From positions 62,001-126,000 of the forward strand of contig JADJMA010000063.1 in the NCBI GenBank assembly GCA_016709845.1: a stretch of DNA of 64,000 bases, in the 5' to 3' direction. Source of the stretch: Flammeovirgaceae bacterium. GTDB taxonomy: Bacteria; Bacteroidota; Bacteroidia; Cytophagales; Cyclobacteriaceae. Under the pieces are notes generated by a model. That model did no database searches and was not told the origin of the DNA. It saw only the letters and a list, made by a program, of their open reading frames with translations. Shown piece by piece: positions 1 to 9,019 of the stretch (its first letter is position 1; every line of letters begins with the position of its first letter). The position numbers and the translations under genes are program-made.

Positions 1-2
1 CA

Positions 3-128
3 CTCATTATGGAATCAATAAAAGAGTTCTTAAATCGGAGAGTAATTCCTGGGTTGTATGCACTTCTGTTTGTTGTGGGTCTTCTGCTGTTGAGTATACT
101 TTTGGTTCGAAGACAAATCTATTTTTAA
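3..128 (+). CDS. C-terminal end of an unidentified membrane protein (partial)
   Basis: An open frame enters from the left edge and stops at a TAA at 126-128. The readable tail has a short amphipathic stretch (ESIKEFLNRR), then a hydrophobic segment of about 20 residues (GLYALLFVVGLLLLSILLV) and a basic end (RRQIYF). This looks like a last transmembrane helix with a cytoplasmic positive end. A methionine at 9-11 could also start a 39-residue single-helix protein. Too little is visible to assign a family. Confidence 0.4.
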   Translation, partial: LIMESIKEFLNRRVIPGLYALLFVVGLLLLSILLVRRQIYF

Positions 129-147
129 ACTTACGTTGCATAACTTA

Positions 148-2054
148 TTAACTGGCTGCCTCCAATTCATCAACCTCCAGCATGATCTTTTCCCATTTCA
201 TGTTAGCCTCATGCAAAGTGGAGGCCAGTTTATCAAACTGTTGTTGGCAACCAGATAGTTTATTGAAATCTCCATAAACATCAGGTTTTGCCATTTCGGA
301 TTCTACTTCTCTCTTTTCCTGCTCTAATTTTTCAATCAGATCTTCCTGTTTTTTTAAATCCTGATTGAGTGCCTTAATCCTTTTTTCATGGGGATTAATA
401 GTATTGGCAGGTCTTGGGTTCTGTTTTCTTTACAGGCACGGGTTGTGGAGCAGCGTTCAATGCATTTTGCTTTCTCCAATATTCATACTCATCATACGTG
501 CCCGGATATTCTTTTATCTGTTGCTCTTCTATGTACCAGATTTTATTGGCTACCTGGTTTACAAAGTGACGATTGTGTGACACCACAACAAAACTTCCCT
601 GATATTGCTGCAAGGCTTGAATCAGAATGTTTTCTGAGATAAAATCCAAGTGGTTGGTAGGTTCATCCAGCAAAAGGAAATTGGCTTCTGAAATTAACGT
701 TTTGGCAAGTGCTACGCGCGATTTTTCGCCACCCGATAATACCTTTATCTTTTTAAATACATCTTCATCCGAAAAAGAGAAAGCAACCTAATACGTTTCT
801 TAGTTCTTGCTCCGTCTTGGCGCTGCCGGCTTGTTTTAGTTCTTCCAGAATTTCACTATCCACATGCAACGACTCAACTGGTGCTGGCATAAAATCCATA
901 AATAACATTATATCCAATAATGCGTTCGCCTTCTACCGGTTCGGTATTAGCTAAAATGCGAAGTAACGTGGATTTACCTTTCCGTTGGCTCCAATCAACG
1001 CAATTTTATCGCCACGCTCTATGCCTGCAGTAGAATGCTTTAAAATGGTTAGGTCACCATACGATTTGGATAGATCTTTTAAGGTAACCACATGGCGACC
1101 GGAGGGTTGCTTGAAAGTGAATTTGAAATTAACCGCGGCATTGTCGCTCACCACTTCATCTACCAAATCCATTCTATCAAGTGCCTTCACGCGTGATTGA
1201 ACTAATTTAGATTTGGATGCCTTAGCCCGGAATCGTTCAATGAATCGTTCAGCTTGCCGAATCTTGGCTTGTTGATTCTCATACGCACCTTGCTGAATGT
1301 TCTCACGCAATTCTTTTTCTTGTAAGTAAAAGGAATAGTTTCCCTCGTATGTTATCAATTGGCCATTCGTAACCTCTACCGTTTTGGTAATAACGTTATT
1401 TAAGAATGTACGATCGTGCGAAACAATGATTACCGCTCCGCCATAGTTGCGTAGATAATTCTCCACCCACTCAATAGAAGGTAAGTCCAGGTGGTTAGTA
1501 GGTTCATCGAGCATCAGGCACGAAGGCTTCTCCAACAAAAGTTTGGCAAGCATGACGCGCATGCGCCAGCCTCCGGAAAATTCTTTTAGCGGACGATGTA
1601 AATCTTTTGTAGCGAAACCAATTCCTTCCAATACTTCTTCCGCCTTTGATTGCATGGTGTAGCCATCCAACTGTTCAAATTTTTCTTGCAGAGTGGTTAG
1701 TTTTTCAACTAAATCATCGGAATAGTCATGCTCCAGTTTATGAAGAATCTTTTCTATTTGACGTTGTGTATCTACAGCTTCTTTAAAAGCTCCCATAGCC
1801 ACAGTAAGAATGGCATCTTCCGTTTGGTAGGAGAGTAGATCCTGATTTAAGAATCCGATGGTACAATCTTTGGCTTTACTGATTGAGCCACCATTTACGC
1901 TTAACTCGCCATCAATTATCTTTAATAACGTAGATTTGCCACGTCCATTTAGTCCGATTAAGCCGATTTTATCATCGGGTTTTATAAACATGGAGGCGTC
2001 TTCGTAAAGCGCCCGGCCACCGATGAAGTAAGAAATGTTGGAAATTGAGATCAT
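148..2054 (-). CDS. ABC-F family ATPase (Uup/EttA-like), frameshifted
   Basis: This is a soluble twin-ATPase ABC-F protein; the family acts on ribosomes and has no membrane domain. The N-terminal cassette is intact from 2054: Walker A (GLNGRGKST, residues 35-43), signature SGGWRMR and Walker B LMLDEPTNHLD, followed by a charged linker. The second cassette is broken. Its Walker A reads GANGKVNP, and one extra A near 978-981 restores GANGKGKST. Further indels lie near 788, 905 and 395. The second signature (LSGGEKSRVALAK) and LDEPTNHLD follow, and a coiled-coil tail ends at the stop at 148-150. The total of about 635 residues is normal for the family. Substrate and antibiotic-resistance role are unknown. 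Confidence 0.85.
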
Positions 2055-2207
2055 TTAACTAAAAATTCCTGCAAAGGTAACTTTAAAATGGGGCTTCATC
2101 CAAGATTTTGCACAATCAGAAATATCTGGTGTAAAATCTTTTAACAATTCAACATTACCCTTCGATATTTGTTGTTCAACTATAGACTCAACTCAACAAA
2201 CACTATT

Positions 2208-3332
2208 ATGATTAGATTCAAATTTTCGGTTTTGGCACTGGCTTTTATGGTAATGATTGGTTGTAATTCGGCCAAGGATCAAGTAGTCAGCGACCCTTCT
2301 TTAAGTGCGATTAAATTACCCCCAGGGTTTTCTATTAATATTTATGCGGATGTTGATAACGCCCGCTCCATGGCGCTATCACCTTCTGGCGTGCTTTATG
2401 TAGGAAACAGAAAAGGAGATAAAGTGTATGCCGTAAAAGATACCAACGGAGATTTTATTGCTGATAAGAAATGGGTACTTGATTCAGGATTACAGATGCC
2501 TAATGGAGTTGCCTTTAAAGATGGCGATCTCTACGTAGCCGAAGTAAGTCGCATTATAAAGTTTACTGATATTGAAAACAAACTGGATAATCCGGGTGAA
2601 CCAGCAGTGGTTTATGATAAGTTTCCTACCGAGACGCACCATGGATGGAAATACATTGCTTTTGGCCCAGAGGGAAAATTGTATGTGCCGGTTGGAGCAC
2701 CATGCAATATTTGTGAATCAGAAGATCCAATCTTTGCGGCTATTCATCGCATGAATGCGGATGGAACAGGTCTTGAATTGTTTGCGAGTGGTGTGCGCAA
2801 CACGGTAGGCTTTACCTGGCACCCTGAAACAAAGGATCTTTGGTTTACTGACAATGGCCGCGACATGTTGGGTGATGATATACCTCCGTGCGAACTGAAT
2901 TCAGCACCAACTCAGGGAATGAATTTCGGATATCCCTATTGCCATGGTGGAACGATTAAAGATCCAGAGTTTGGCGATAAGCATGCGTGCGATGAATTTG
3001 TAAAACCTATGCAAAACTTAGGTGCCCACGTGGCTCCGTTAGGACTTAAGTTTTATACCGGGGATATGTTTCCTGCTGAGTATAAGAATCAAATCATCCT
3101 GGCTGAGCATGGTTCCTGGAACCGAGCTAAGAAAAGTGGTTACAGGTTGAGTCTGGTAAAATTAAAGGATGGCAAAGCAATCAGCTATGAGCCTTTCGCC
3201 AGTGGCTGGTTGGATGAAGCTACGCAAGCTGTTTCTGGAAGGCCTGTAGATGTATTGCAAATGCCGGATGGTTCGCTGCTTGTTTCTGATGATCAGGCAG
3301 GGAAGATATACAGGATTTCTTATAAAGGATAG
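2208..3332 (+). CDS. Sorbosone/glucose-dehydrogenase-like beta-propeller lipoprotein
   Basis: A 374-residue protein with a lipoprotein signal (MIRFKFSVLALAFMVMIGC, lipobox MIGC), so it is probably anchored in the periplasm or outer membrane. I start it at 2208 because the signal peptide begins there; an in-frame ATG at 2169 would only add an unlike 13-residue leader. The body resembles PQQ-type L-sorbosone/glucose dehydrogenases: repeated blades (MALSPSGVLYVGNR, PNGVAFKDGDLYVAE), the GVRNTVGFTWHP segment, WFTDNGRDMLGDD, and LAEHGSWNR near the end. Family members oxidise aldose sugars or aldehydes, but the substrate here is unknown. A strong hairpin terminator follows at 3360. Confidence 0.8.
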   Translation: MIRFKFSVLALAFMVMIGCNSAKDQVVSDPSLSAIKLPPGFSINIYADVDNARSMALSPSGVLYVGNRKGDKVYAVKDTNGDFIADKKWVLDSGLQMPNGVAFKDGDLYVAEVSRIIKFTDIENKLDNPGEPAVVYDKFPTETHHGWKYIAFGPEGKLYVPVGAPCNICESEDPIFAAIHRMNADGTGLELFASGVRNTVGFTWHPETKDLWFTDNGRDMLGDDIPPCELNSAPTQGMNFGYPYCHGGTIKDPEFGDKHACDEFVKPMQNLGAHVAPLGLKFYTGDMFPAEYKNQIILAEHGSWNRAKKSGYRLSLVKLKDGKAISYEPFASGWLDEATQAVSGRPVDVLQMPDGSLLVSDDQAGKIYRISYKG

Positions 3333-3916
3333 TATTAGTTCCTGCCTGTTGAAGAACTTAAGGATATCGATGACGATATCCTTTTTTTTAAATAATTGGA
3401 TTGCAAGGAAATTAAAATCATCAGCCACAACTTCTACTTGTTTTCCTTTGTCTTCATACATCATTCGAATAACCGGCCCCGAACGATAGGTGAGTTTTAC
3501 ATCTTTACGATGGCCCTTGTACACTAAACTTAAGTTCGTGGCTTTCCAGTAGTAACTTTCAATTCGAATACTGTAAGTAGCCTTGCCATACGACTTTTCA
3601 AGTCCACGCATAACCTTGGGGTCTTTGTCCGTTGTTACATCAATCTCGTAGATAAGATCTTTGTACGCCTTGATCGAAATTTTTTTGACCGGAACATCAC
3701 CAATCAGCATATAATCGGGATGTTTGGTTTCATACGTCTTGGCCTGGAACTCCTTTCTTTCGATGATATCTTTTTGAAAACAATACCCTTTACACTATCA
3801 ATAGGATAACCCAATTTAATTTCTTTGAATCCATTTCTTCTATCAAGTTCAGAGAGATCTTGAGAAAAGAGACATAGACTAACGAAAAGAAACAGGAGGG
3901 TATAAAGTGCCTTCAT
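3162..3916 (-). CDS. Hypothetical exported protein, frameshifted
   Basis: The start at 3914-3916 gives a clear signal peptide (MKALYTLLFLFVSLCLFSQ), so the protein is exported. The frame reads on to about residue 50, breaks near 3765-3775, and resumes as VKKISIKAYKDLIYEIDVTT…YSIRIESYYWKATNLSLVYKG…VEVVADDF. The mature part looks like a small beta-rich protein of unknown family. The start overlaps the stop of the upstream DUF2911 gene by 4 bases, so the two are translationally coupled. As read, the frame stays open into the neighbouring gene to 3162. One extra base in the A8 run near 3382-3389 would stop it at 3358, which is the more natural end. Confidence 0.55.
3360..3389 (+). terminator. Rho-independent terminator after the sorbosone-dehydrogenase-like gene
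   Basis: A perfect 10-bp stem (AAGGATATCG at 3360-3369, CGATATCCTT at 3374-3383) has a 4-base loop and runs into a T tract ending at 3389. It lies 28 bases after the upstream stop. It also overlaps the uncertain 3' end of the opposite-strand gene. Confidence 0.85.
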
Positions 3917-4461
3917 GGTAATTTAGGTTCTAAAAATTGAATGGGTATTTGAATCCGGATGGAATCCCATAGAAGTACGATATCGGCTACATTGTTTTTC
4001 TGTTCAATCAATATAGTGAACGGTTCATAGACTGCTCCCTGGAGTGTTTTGGATGGAATAGTAAATCGCATCACGTCAAGTTTGGCGTTATAATTATAAG
4101 AGCCCCAGAGGCCCAGTTCGCTGTTGATAATGATAGTCCAGCTTTCTTTGTCGGGTATGGTGAATATTGAATAGGTGCCTGCCCGAAGGGGAGAATTATT
4201 AATTAGAATGTCCTTGGTAATGGTCATCTCAGTTGCTTCGTTAGCACCGGTGCGCCAAACCTGGCCAAAGGGCACCAGACTTCCAAAAATCATCCGACCT
4301 CGCTTCTGGGGTTGGCTATAGGTTATTTTAAGATAGGTATCCTTATACCGGGCAGCCACTATACTGGTAGGACTCGGTTTGCTTTTAATAGCTTCCTGTG
4401 CGGTAGCCTGAAATGATAAAGAAACAAATACAATGAAAAGAAATCTTCGAATACCCCGCAT
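3913..4461 (-). CDS. DUF2911 family exported protein
   Basis: A 182-residue protein with an N-terminal signal peptide ending about TAQ (residues 19-21). It carries the DUF2911 hallmarks: the YLKITYSQPQKRGRMIFG strand, then VPFGQVWRTGANEAT, LRAGTYSIFTIPDKESWTIIIN, and a C-terminal MRFTIPS region. The family is widespread in Bacteroidota and has no established function; it is predicted to be a periplasmic beta-sandwich. The last 4 bases overlap the start of the next exported protein, so the pair is probably one transcript. Confidence 0.8.
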   Translation of the reverse strand: MRGIRRFLFIVFVSLSFQATAQEAIKSKPSPTSIVAARYKDTYLKITYSQPQKRGRMIFGSLVPFGQVWRTGANEATEMTITKDILINNSPLRAGTYSIFTIPDKESWTIIINSELGLWGSYNYNAKLDVMRFTIPSKTLQGAVYEPFTILIEQKNNVADIVLLWDSIRIQIPIQFLEPKLP

Positions 4462-4513
4462 GAATCTATTTTACTTCGCGAATATACTATTTTGAATTCT
4501 TATTTTTACCCCA

Positions 4514-4996
4514 ATGAGCCGTCCTGCCTTTGATGATATCTACATGGAGCTTGCTGTTAACCTGGCTAAGCGTTCGCATTGTTTAAAAAGACATGTTGGC
4601 GCTGTGCTTGCGAAAGATACCCGCATCATATCAATTGGCTACAACGGTCCACCACCAGGTACACATAATTGTGATGAGGAGTGGCCTGAAGAGGGCTGCC
4701 CGCGCGACTCAAAGGGTGGTTGTTCGTTGGCCATTCATGCCGAACAGAATGCTATACTGTATGCCGTTAAGAATAAAACCTCGGTTGATGGTGCAACGCT
4801 CTATGTAACGCTGTCGCCTTGCCTGGCTTGTTCACGCATTATTTTCAGTATGGGCATCCGAAAAGTTATTTACCTGAATTCATACGCAGAATTTAAAGGA
4901 CTAGCTTCTGATGAAGGCGTGGATTTCCTTAATAAGTTTGGCGTGGAATGTCTTCGGTATTCCGGAACATTAACCAACGTTACCCACATGATATAA
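4514..4996 (+). CDS. comEB: dCMP deaminase (ComEB-type cytidine/deoxycytidylate deaminase)
   Basis: A cytosolic zinc enzyme that deaminates dCMP to dUMP and so feeds thymidylate synthesis; thyA lies about 22 kb downstream. The 160-residue length is typical. Zinc and catalytic residues are visible: H75-A-E77 in LAIHAEQNAI and C103/C106 in SPCLACS. An insertion with CDEEWPEEGCPR (residues 53-64) is the extra Cys-containing segment usual for dCMP deaminases. The gene is intact and is followed at once by a bidirectional terminator. Confidence 0.92.
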   Translation: MSRPAFDDIYMELAVNLAKRSHCLKRHVGAVLAKDTRIISIGYNGPPPGTHNCDEEWPEEGCPRDSKGGCSLAIHAEQNAILYAVKNKTSVDGATLYVTLSPCLACSRIIFSMGIRKVIYLNSYAEFKGLASDEGVDFLNKFGVECLRYSGTLTNVTHMI

Positions 4997-5019
4997 AAAA
5001 GCCGACTAGCCGGCTTTTT
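4996..5019 (+). terminator. Bidirectional hairpin terminator between converging genes
   Basis: The stem AAAAAGCCG (4996-5004) pairs with CGGCTTTTT (5011-5019) around a 6-base loop. A runs on one side and T runs on the other let it serve both the dCMP deaminase gene and the opposite-strand gene ending at 5042. Confidence 0.8.
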
Positions 5020-5041
5020 GATTTTGCTAAGCGAATTGTTG

Positions 5042-5362
5042 TTAGCCCAATACCTTTTCTATATTATTTACCAATGCTGCTGTAACACCTTTAGTCTTCT
5101 TTGTTAATTCTTGTTTTAAGACGGCCAAAGATTTAGCAGTGGCTTCTAAAAGACCCGTTGGATTCTGATCGTATCGGTAGCTTCCCAAGCACCATTGGAT
5201 TTCTTCTTGCAATTGATGCTCAATATTAAGTGCCTTCAATTTTGCAAGTATATCTTCAGATACTTTTTCAATGTTTAAAGTTGAGACAGCTTTAGGTTTT
5301 GCAGCAGCCTTTTTTGCTGGTGCTTTTTTCTCTGCTACGGTTTTTGTGCTTGATTTAGCCAT
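5042..5362 (-). CDS. Small basic protein with H1-like Lys/Ala-rich leader
   Basis: A 106-residue cytosolic protein. I start at 5360-5362 (MAKSSTKTVAEKK) because the longer frame adds residues unlike any leader. Residues 1-30 are lysine/alanine/proline-rich (KKAPAKKAAAKPKA), like bacterial histone H1-type tails. The remainder is a folded-looking helical region (NIEKVSEDILAKLKALNIEHQLQEEIQWCLGSYRYDQNPTGLLE…) that I do not recognise. The combination suggests a nucleic-acid-binding tail on a small helical domain, which is inference. It lies next to the 21-aa basic microprotein at 5676-5741. Confidence 0.65.
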   Translation of the reverse strand: MAKSSTKTVAEKKAPAKKAAAKPKAVSTLNIEKVSEDILAKLKALNIEHQLQEEIQWCLGSYRYDQNPTGLLEATAKSLAVLKQELTKKTKGVTAALVNNIEKVLG

Positions 5363-5513
5363 GCGTTCTATTTGTTTTAATAATGTTGCAAAGGTAAGAC
5401 CCTTTGGAGGTGGTACCAAGTACTCAATCCATTTAATTTATGCAATCGAATGTTCAAGATCATGAAATTCAATGCATTGCGGTGCCAAATAAGCTAGTAT
5501 ACAAAGGTTTTGC

Positions 5514-5542
5514 GATCATCCCTTTAACTAAAAGGGATGATC
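5514..5542. repeat. Perfect intergenic hairpin without T tract
   Basis: GATCATCCCTTT (5514-5525) and AAAGGGATGATC (5531-5542) form a perfect 12-bp stem with a 5-base loop. Neither flank has a T run, so it is not an intrinsic terminator. It lies in the 313-base gap 5363-5675, which otherwise holds only the terminator at 5615-5648 and no gene that I can see. Confidence 0.6.
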
Positions 5543-5614
5543 ACTGATTCACTTAATGGTGATATCTATGTGATAGTTTTAATCCGAGTCACCTAAGTTC
5601 AAAAAAGTAATTAC

Positions 5615-5648
5615 AAAAAAAAGAGAAGTGATCCTGGATCACTTCTCT
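5615..5648 (-). terminator. Terminator of the 21-aa microprotein gene
   Basis: AGAGAAGTGATCC (5622-5634) pairs with GGATCACTTCTCT (5636-5648). With a realistic 3-base loop this is a 12-bp stem, followed on the minus strand by a T run (A run 5615-5622). It lies 28 bases after the microprotein stop, which supports that small frame as a genuine transcript. Confidence 0.8.
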
Positions 5649-5675
5649 ATGCTAAAAGCATCAAGACAAGCTTGA

Positions 5676-5741
5676 TTACTTCTTCTTCTTAGCAGCCTTC
5701 TTTGCTTTCTTGGCTGCTTTCTTAGCGGGTTTTTTTGCCAT
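5676..5741 (-). CDS. 21-aa all-basic Lys/Ala microprotein (H1-tail-like)
   Basis: ATG at 5739-5741 and TAA at 5676-5678 give 21 residues made only of Met, Ala, Pro and Lys, beginning MAKKPAKKAAKK and ending in four lysines. This is the composition of eukaryotic/bacterial histone H1 tails, and it matches the opening of the 120-residue H1-like protein at 46981-47343. A strong terminator sits just downstream (5615-5648), so the frame looks deliberately expressed. A DNA- or RNA-binding role is inferred from charge alone. It could also be the residue of a longer H1-like gene. Confidence 0.6.
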   Translation of the reverse strand: MAKKPAKKAAKKAKKAAKKKK

Positions 5742-5886
5742 AACGTTTTAATATTTTTAAGTAAAACTGTACGAAAGGTATAATAAAAAGTTAATTCTCA
5801 AAAATTTTGTTAAAAAAATTTTTATCTGAAGAAAAAAATTCAAGTACACACTTTCATACTTTTTATCATAACTGCACATAAGTTTT

Positions 5887-6905
5887 TTAAATGATGTTAA
5901 CCTCAGGAGTTAACTCAATGTTAAAAGTTGCATTAACCGAAGCTGAAATTTTTTTAGCGAGTTGAAAAATTTCTTCACCATTTGCATTACCATAATTCAC
6001 TAATACCAATGCTTGATTCGCATGAACACCCACATCATCAAAACGTTTTCCCTTCCAATCACACTGTTCAATTAACCAGCCAGCAGGCACTTTAACGTAT
6101 TGATTTACAGATGGATAGCCAGGGATATCAGGATGAGTTTTCTTTAACTCATTATAGTGATCTAATTGAATGGTTGGGTTTTAAAAAAGCTTCCTGCATT
6201 TCCTATAACCAATGGATCAGGTAATTTACTTCTTCGAATGTTGACGACTGCATCACTTATTGTTTTAATAGATGGAGATTTTTTATTCTCAGCCAGTATA
6301 CTAGTTATAGCACCGTAGCTTGTATTAAGTATATGATTATTCGTGGTCAATGTTAAAGTAACACTTGAAATAAAAATTTTTTCTTTGAGGTCATGTTTAA
6401 AGATACTTTCTCTATAACCAAAGTTACATTCGGTATTGGTAAAGGTCTTTTGCTTACCAGTTTTCAAATCTATTCCATCCACATATTCAACAACATCTTT
6501 TATCTCTACACCATACGCACCAATGTTTTGTATAGGTGCTGCACCCACGGTACCAGGTATAAGTGATAGATTTTCTACGCCACCCCATTGTTGCTGCACG
6601 CAATACATAACAAACTCATGCCATACTTCTCCTGACTTTACATTTACTGATATGGTATCCGCACTGTGGTTTATGACCTCAATCCCTTTAAGGTTGACTT
6701 TAATCACCAAACCTTCATAATCTTTAGTAAAAAGAATATTGCTCCCTCCACCTAATAGGAGATGAGGCTGATTTTTATACTCTGGCGTGTTTAATAGTTC
6801 AATTAGCTGATCTTCCGAACTTATAGTGCAGAAATATCTGGCTTTGGCTTCAATGCCAAAAGTGTTATACGCGCGTAGGCTTACATGCTCTTCTATCTTG
6901 ATCAT
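5887..6905 (-). CDS. murB: UDP-N-acetylenolpyruvoylglucosamine reductase MurB, frameshifted
   Basis: MurB is a cytosolic FAD enzyme that reduces UDP-GlcNAc-enolpyruvate to UDP-MurNAc in peptidoglycan precursor synthesis. Visible are the FAD-binding LLLGGGSNILF (about residues 49-59), the loop GTVGAAPIQNIGAYG, and the catalytic serine motif, which reads GSFFKTQ and then stops. One extra A in the A4 run at about 6179-6183 restores GSFFKNPTI and carries the frame on through VPAGWLIEQCDWKGKRFDDVGVHANQALVLVN to the stop at 5887. The length of about 339 residues is normal for the family. Confidence 0.92.
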
Positions 6906-6949
6906 AAATTGATGACCAAGGAATAAAAAGGGTTGAGATAATGAAATGA

Positions 6950-8140
6950 TTATTGAAATGACTCAATCAATTGTTCCTGCGAAAGCTTAAAGAGACATAT
7001 TCTGGGAAATCTTCCAGCCACATGGGTCGTTCCACATACACCCAGCCCGCCATCGGCAGTAGGAGTAATGGAAGCTATTTCAAATGAATTAGAGAACCCT
7101 AAATAGCGGCTGCCTAAGAACTCCCCGGTTGCTTCATCATAACCATATACTGCAATTTGGTTATTGCGCGTATTACTTCCGTAGAGTACTATCTTTTTGG
7201 TATTCACGGTTAGCCGTAAAATTTTTACAGGGGCATTATTAACTAATTCTGGAAACGGATTACCTCCCAGATCGGTACTAGAGCTAATGCCTGTTGTATT
7301 TAAAGTAGTGTTTGGGAGGTAGTAATTATCGCCAAAGTTAAACCGTGCCAGCGCGAATTTGCCACCTTCTTGTGGAACCACCTGACTTAATCCACCATCG
7401 TCTTGCTGACCCTGAACAACGCCTTGCGGATTGTCATTTTGAAGATCTGTAAATACCAGCGATAACGTATAGTTATAAAAGCCATTAAAAAAATACTGCC
7501 CAGTGGGAGTTTTGCCTACTATAAAAGGCAAAGGTGTTCCTGTCCGGAAGAAGTGATTAATGATTGGCTCCTCGGCTGCATCGCCTGCTCCTATACTAAA
7601 TCCTTTGGATTTAATTACTGATCCGGCCGGATTAACTACGGACACTACACTTAACTTATTAAGGTTATCATAACTCAGCAACAGAAAGTTGCTGCCATCA
7701 ACGGCTGCAGCAGCAGGGTAGGTGCCACCAACACTAATCGGATCACTTAATGTACCTTCGGTATCTAATTGGAATAATTGCGTTTGCAAACCCGTAGAGG
7801 TCATACCAAAGAAATAATAATTGCCGCCATTTTCGAGCAATGGACCAACAGGATTAACAAAGGTTTCATCCACCTCCATTTCAGAAACATAAGCCCCAAA
7901 TTCATCAGTCTTCATCAGATAAATTCCAGTGAAATTCGAATCTTGAATTCTTCGTCCGCCTAATATCAAATACCCGCCATCGGGCGTTTGCTTCATATCA
8001 ATAGGATAAAAGGAGGCATCGAATCGATCGTTGTCGTAGATGCGGGTGAAGGCTGCTTTGTCGGCTGTAGGATCCGATTCATTCGCACAGGATGTGAATA
8101 AGAACACTCCGAAAACAAAAACTATCAATAAGAAGCGCAT
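6950..8140 (-). CDS. Hypothetical lipoprotein with propeller-like repeats
   Basis: A 396-residue protein whose leader MRFLLIVFVFGVFLFTSC is a lipoprotein signal. The mature part contains repeated segments such as MKQTPDGGYLILGGRR…GIYLMKTDEFGAYV and, at the end, ITPTADGGLGVCGTTH…ICLFKLSQ. These resemble the repeat of uncharacterised Bacteroidota propeller proteins. No catalytic motif is seen. It is the last gene of a minus-strand cluster (DUF1800, DUF1501, barrel, this gene), with 3 bases between it and the barrel gene, so it is probably a surface-lipoprotein partner of that cluster. Confidence 0.65.
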   Translation of the reverse strand: MRFLLIVFVFGVFLFTSCANESDPTADKAAFTRIYDNDRFDASFYPIDMKQTPDGGYLILGGRRIQDSNFTGIYLMKTDEFGAYVSEMEVDETFVNPVGPLLENGGNYYFFGMTSTGLQTQLFQLDTEGTLSDPISVGGTYPAAAAVDGSNFLLLSYDNLNKLSVVSVVNPAGSVIKSKGFSIGAGDAAEEPIINHFFRTGTPLPFIVGKTPTGQYFFNGFYNYTLSLVFTDLQNDNPQGVVQGQQDDGGLSQVVPQEGGKFALARFNFGDNYYLPNTTLNTTGISSSTDLGGNPFPELVNNAPVKILRLTVNTKKIVLYGSNTRNNQIAVYGYDEATGEFLGSRYLGFSNSFEIASITPTADGGLGVCGTTHVAGRFPRICLFKLSQEQLIESFQ

Positions 8141-8143
8141 AGA

Positions 8144-9016
8144 CTAACGATCTAAGGTTTTAAAATCACTACTCAGGTAACGCATAGGAAAAAGAACACC
8201 GGCCGAGATAACAATATTGTTTAAATTGAGATCGTCCTGTGCATCGCCAATGCCTGACAGGCGATCGTTACCAAACCGGTTGCTCACATTGCTTATGTTG
8301 CTCATACTTTTCCAATAGGAAGCATCTAAAGTTAGTCGAACATTGCCGAGATTATAATTGGCTCCAATACCCGCCATAATTCCCCAATAGTTGTCGAATA
8401 AATCTTTGGCACCAACAATAATTTCCTGATTGGCAAATTGATTGGTACCACCTGAGGCATAATCGGTTCCCGAAACCTTTACCGATTTATTCGCATTGAT
8501 TAATAAGGAGTAAAAAATTCCTGCCTGTACGTAGGGTCTAAACTTGTTCCTTAAAACATCATACTTTACAAGTAATGGAAAATCGGCATAGTCAAGTTTT
8601 TGCTCCTGGTTGTAGTGCAACACCAGGCTTTCGGATGGGTTATCAGAATTAGTCCACTCATATTGGTTTGAATAAACAAAGCTACTATTCCTATAGGTGG
8701 GTTGTGTGCTGAATGAAAAGCCTTTATAGTAAAAGGTAATCTCAATACTGGCCTGGCTACCTGCTTTATTAAAAGACTTGTATGTCTTGTCTGTTAAAGC
8801 AGTCGCGTAGTTGGTTGGCGTCATAATGGCATAACGCTCAATAGGTACTGCCTGGGTTAAATTAGTGCCTGCTTTAAAACCCAACCACCATTGCATTTCC
8901 AAAAATTTACTTTGCTGGCTGGGCTTGGAGGCCATGCTGCCTGGTTTCCGTTTGTATTGGGCTGTGGCCGAAAACACAAAACCAAGTAGGAGTACTACGG
9001 TAAAAATTTTCTTCAT
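8144..9016 (-). CDS. Outer-membrane beta-barrel protein (PorT-like)
   Basis: A 290-residue protein with signal peptide MKKIFTVVLLLGFVFSATAQ. The rest alternates polar and aromatic strands (WWLGFKAGTNLTQAVP, FYYKGFSFSTQPTYRN, VRLTLDASYWKSM) and ends in a barrel-like strand. This fits the outer-membrane beta-barrel domain common in Bacteroidota. It sits 3 bases after the DUF1501 gene and 3 bases before the lipoprotein gene, so it is almost certainly in the same operon. The function may be as a surface receptor or export partner, which is inferred from context only. Confidence 0.75.
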   Translation of the reverse strand: MKKIFTVVLLLGFVFSATAQYKRKPGSMASKPSQQSKFLEMQWWLGFKAGTNLTQAVPIERYAIMTPTNYATALTDKTYKSFNKAGSQASIEITFYYKGFSFSTQPTYRNSSFVYSNQYEWTNSDNPSESLVLHYNQEQKLDYADFPLLVKYDVLRNKFRPYVQAGIFYSLLINANKSVKVSGTDYASGGTNQFANQEIIVGAKDLFDNYWGIMAGIGANYNLGNVRLTLDASYWKSMSNISNVSNRFGNDRLSGIGDAQDDLNLNNIVISAGVLFPMRYLSSDFKTLDR

Positions 9017-9019
9017 AGG

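Noticed and set aside
148..2054. True pseudogenes or programmed frameshifting as the cause of the broken frames
   Set aside because: Breaks hit essential genes, occur in homopolymers at random positions in the proteins, and single-base repair restores conserved motifs each time. No slippery-site plus stimulatory structure recurs.
2169..2207. Upstream ATG for the sorbosone-dehydrogenase-like gene
   Set aside because: It would place 13 polar residues before a perfect lipoprotein signal peptide; the start at 2208 is preferred.
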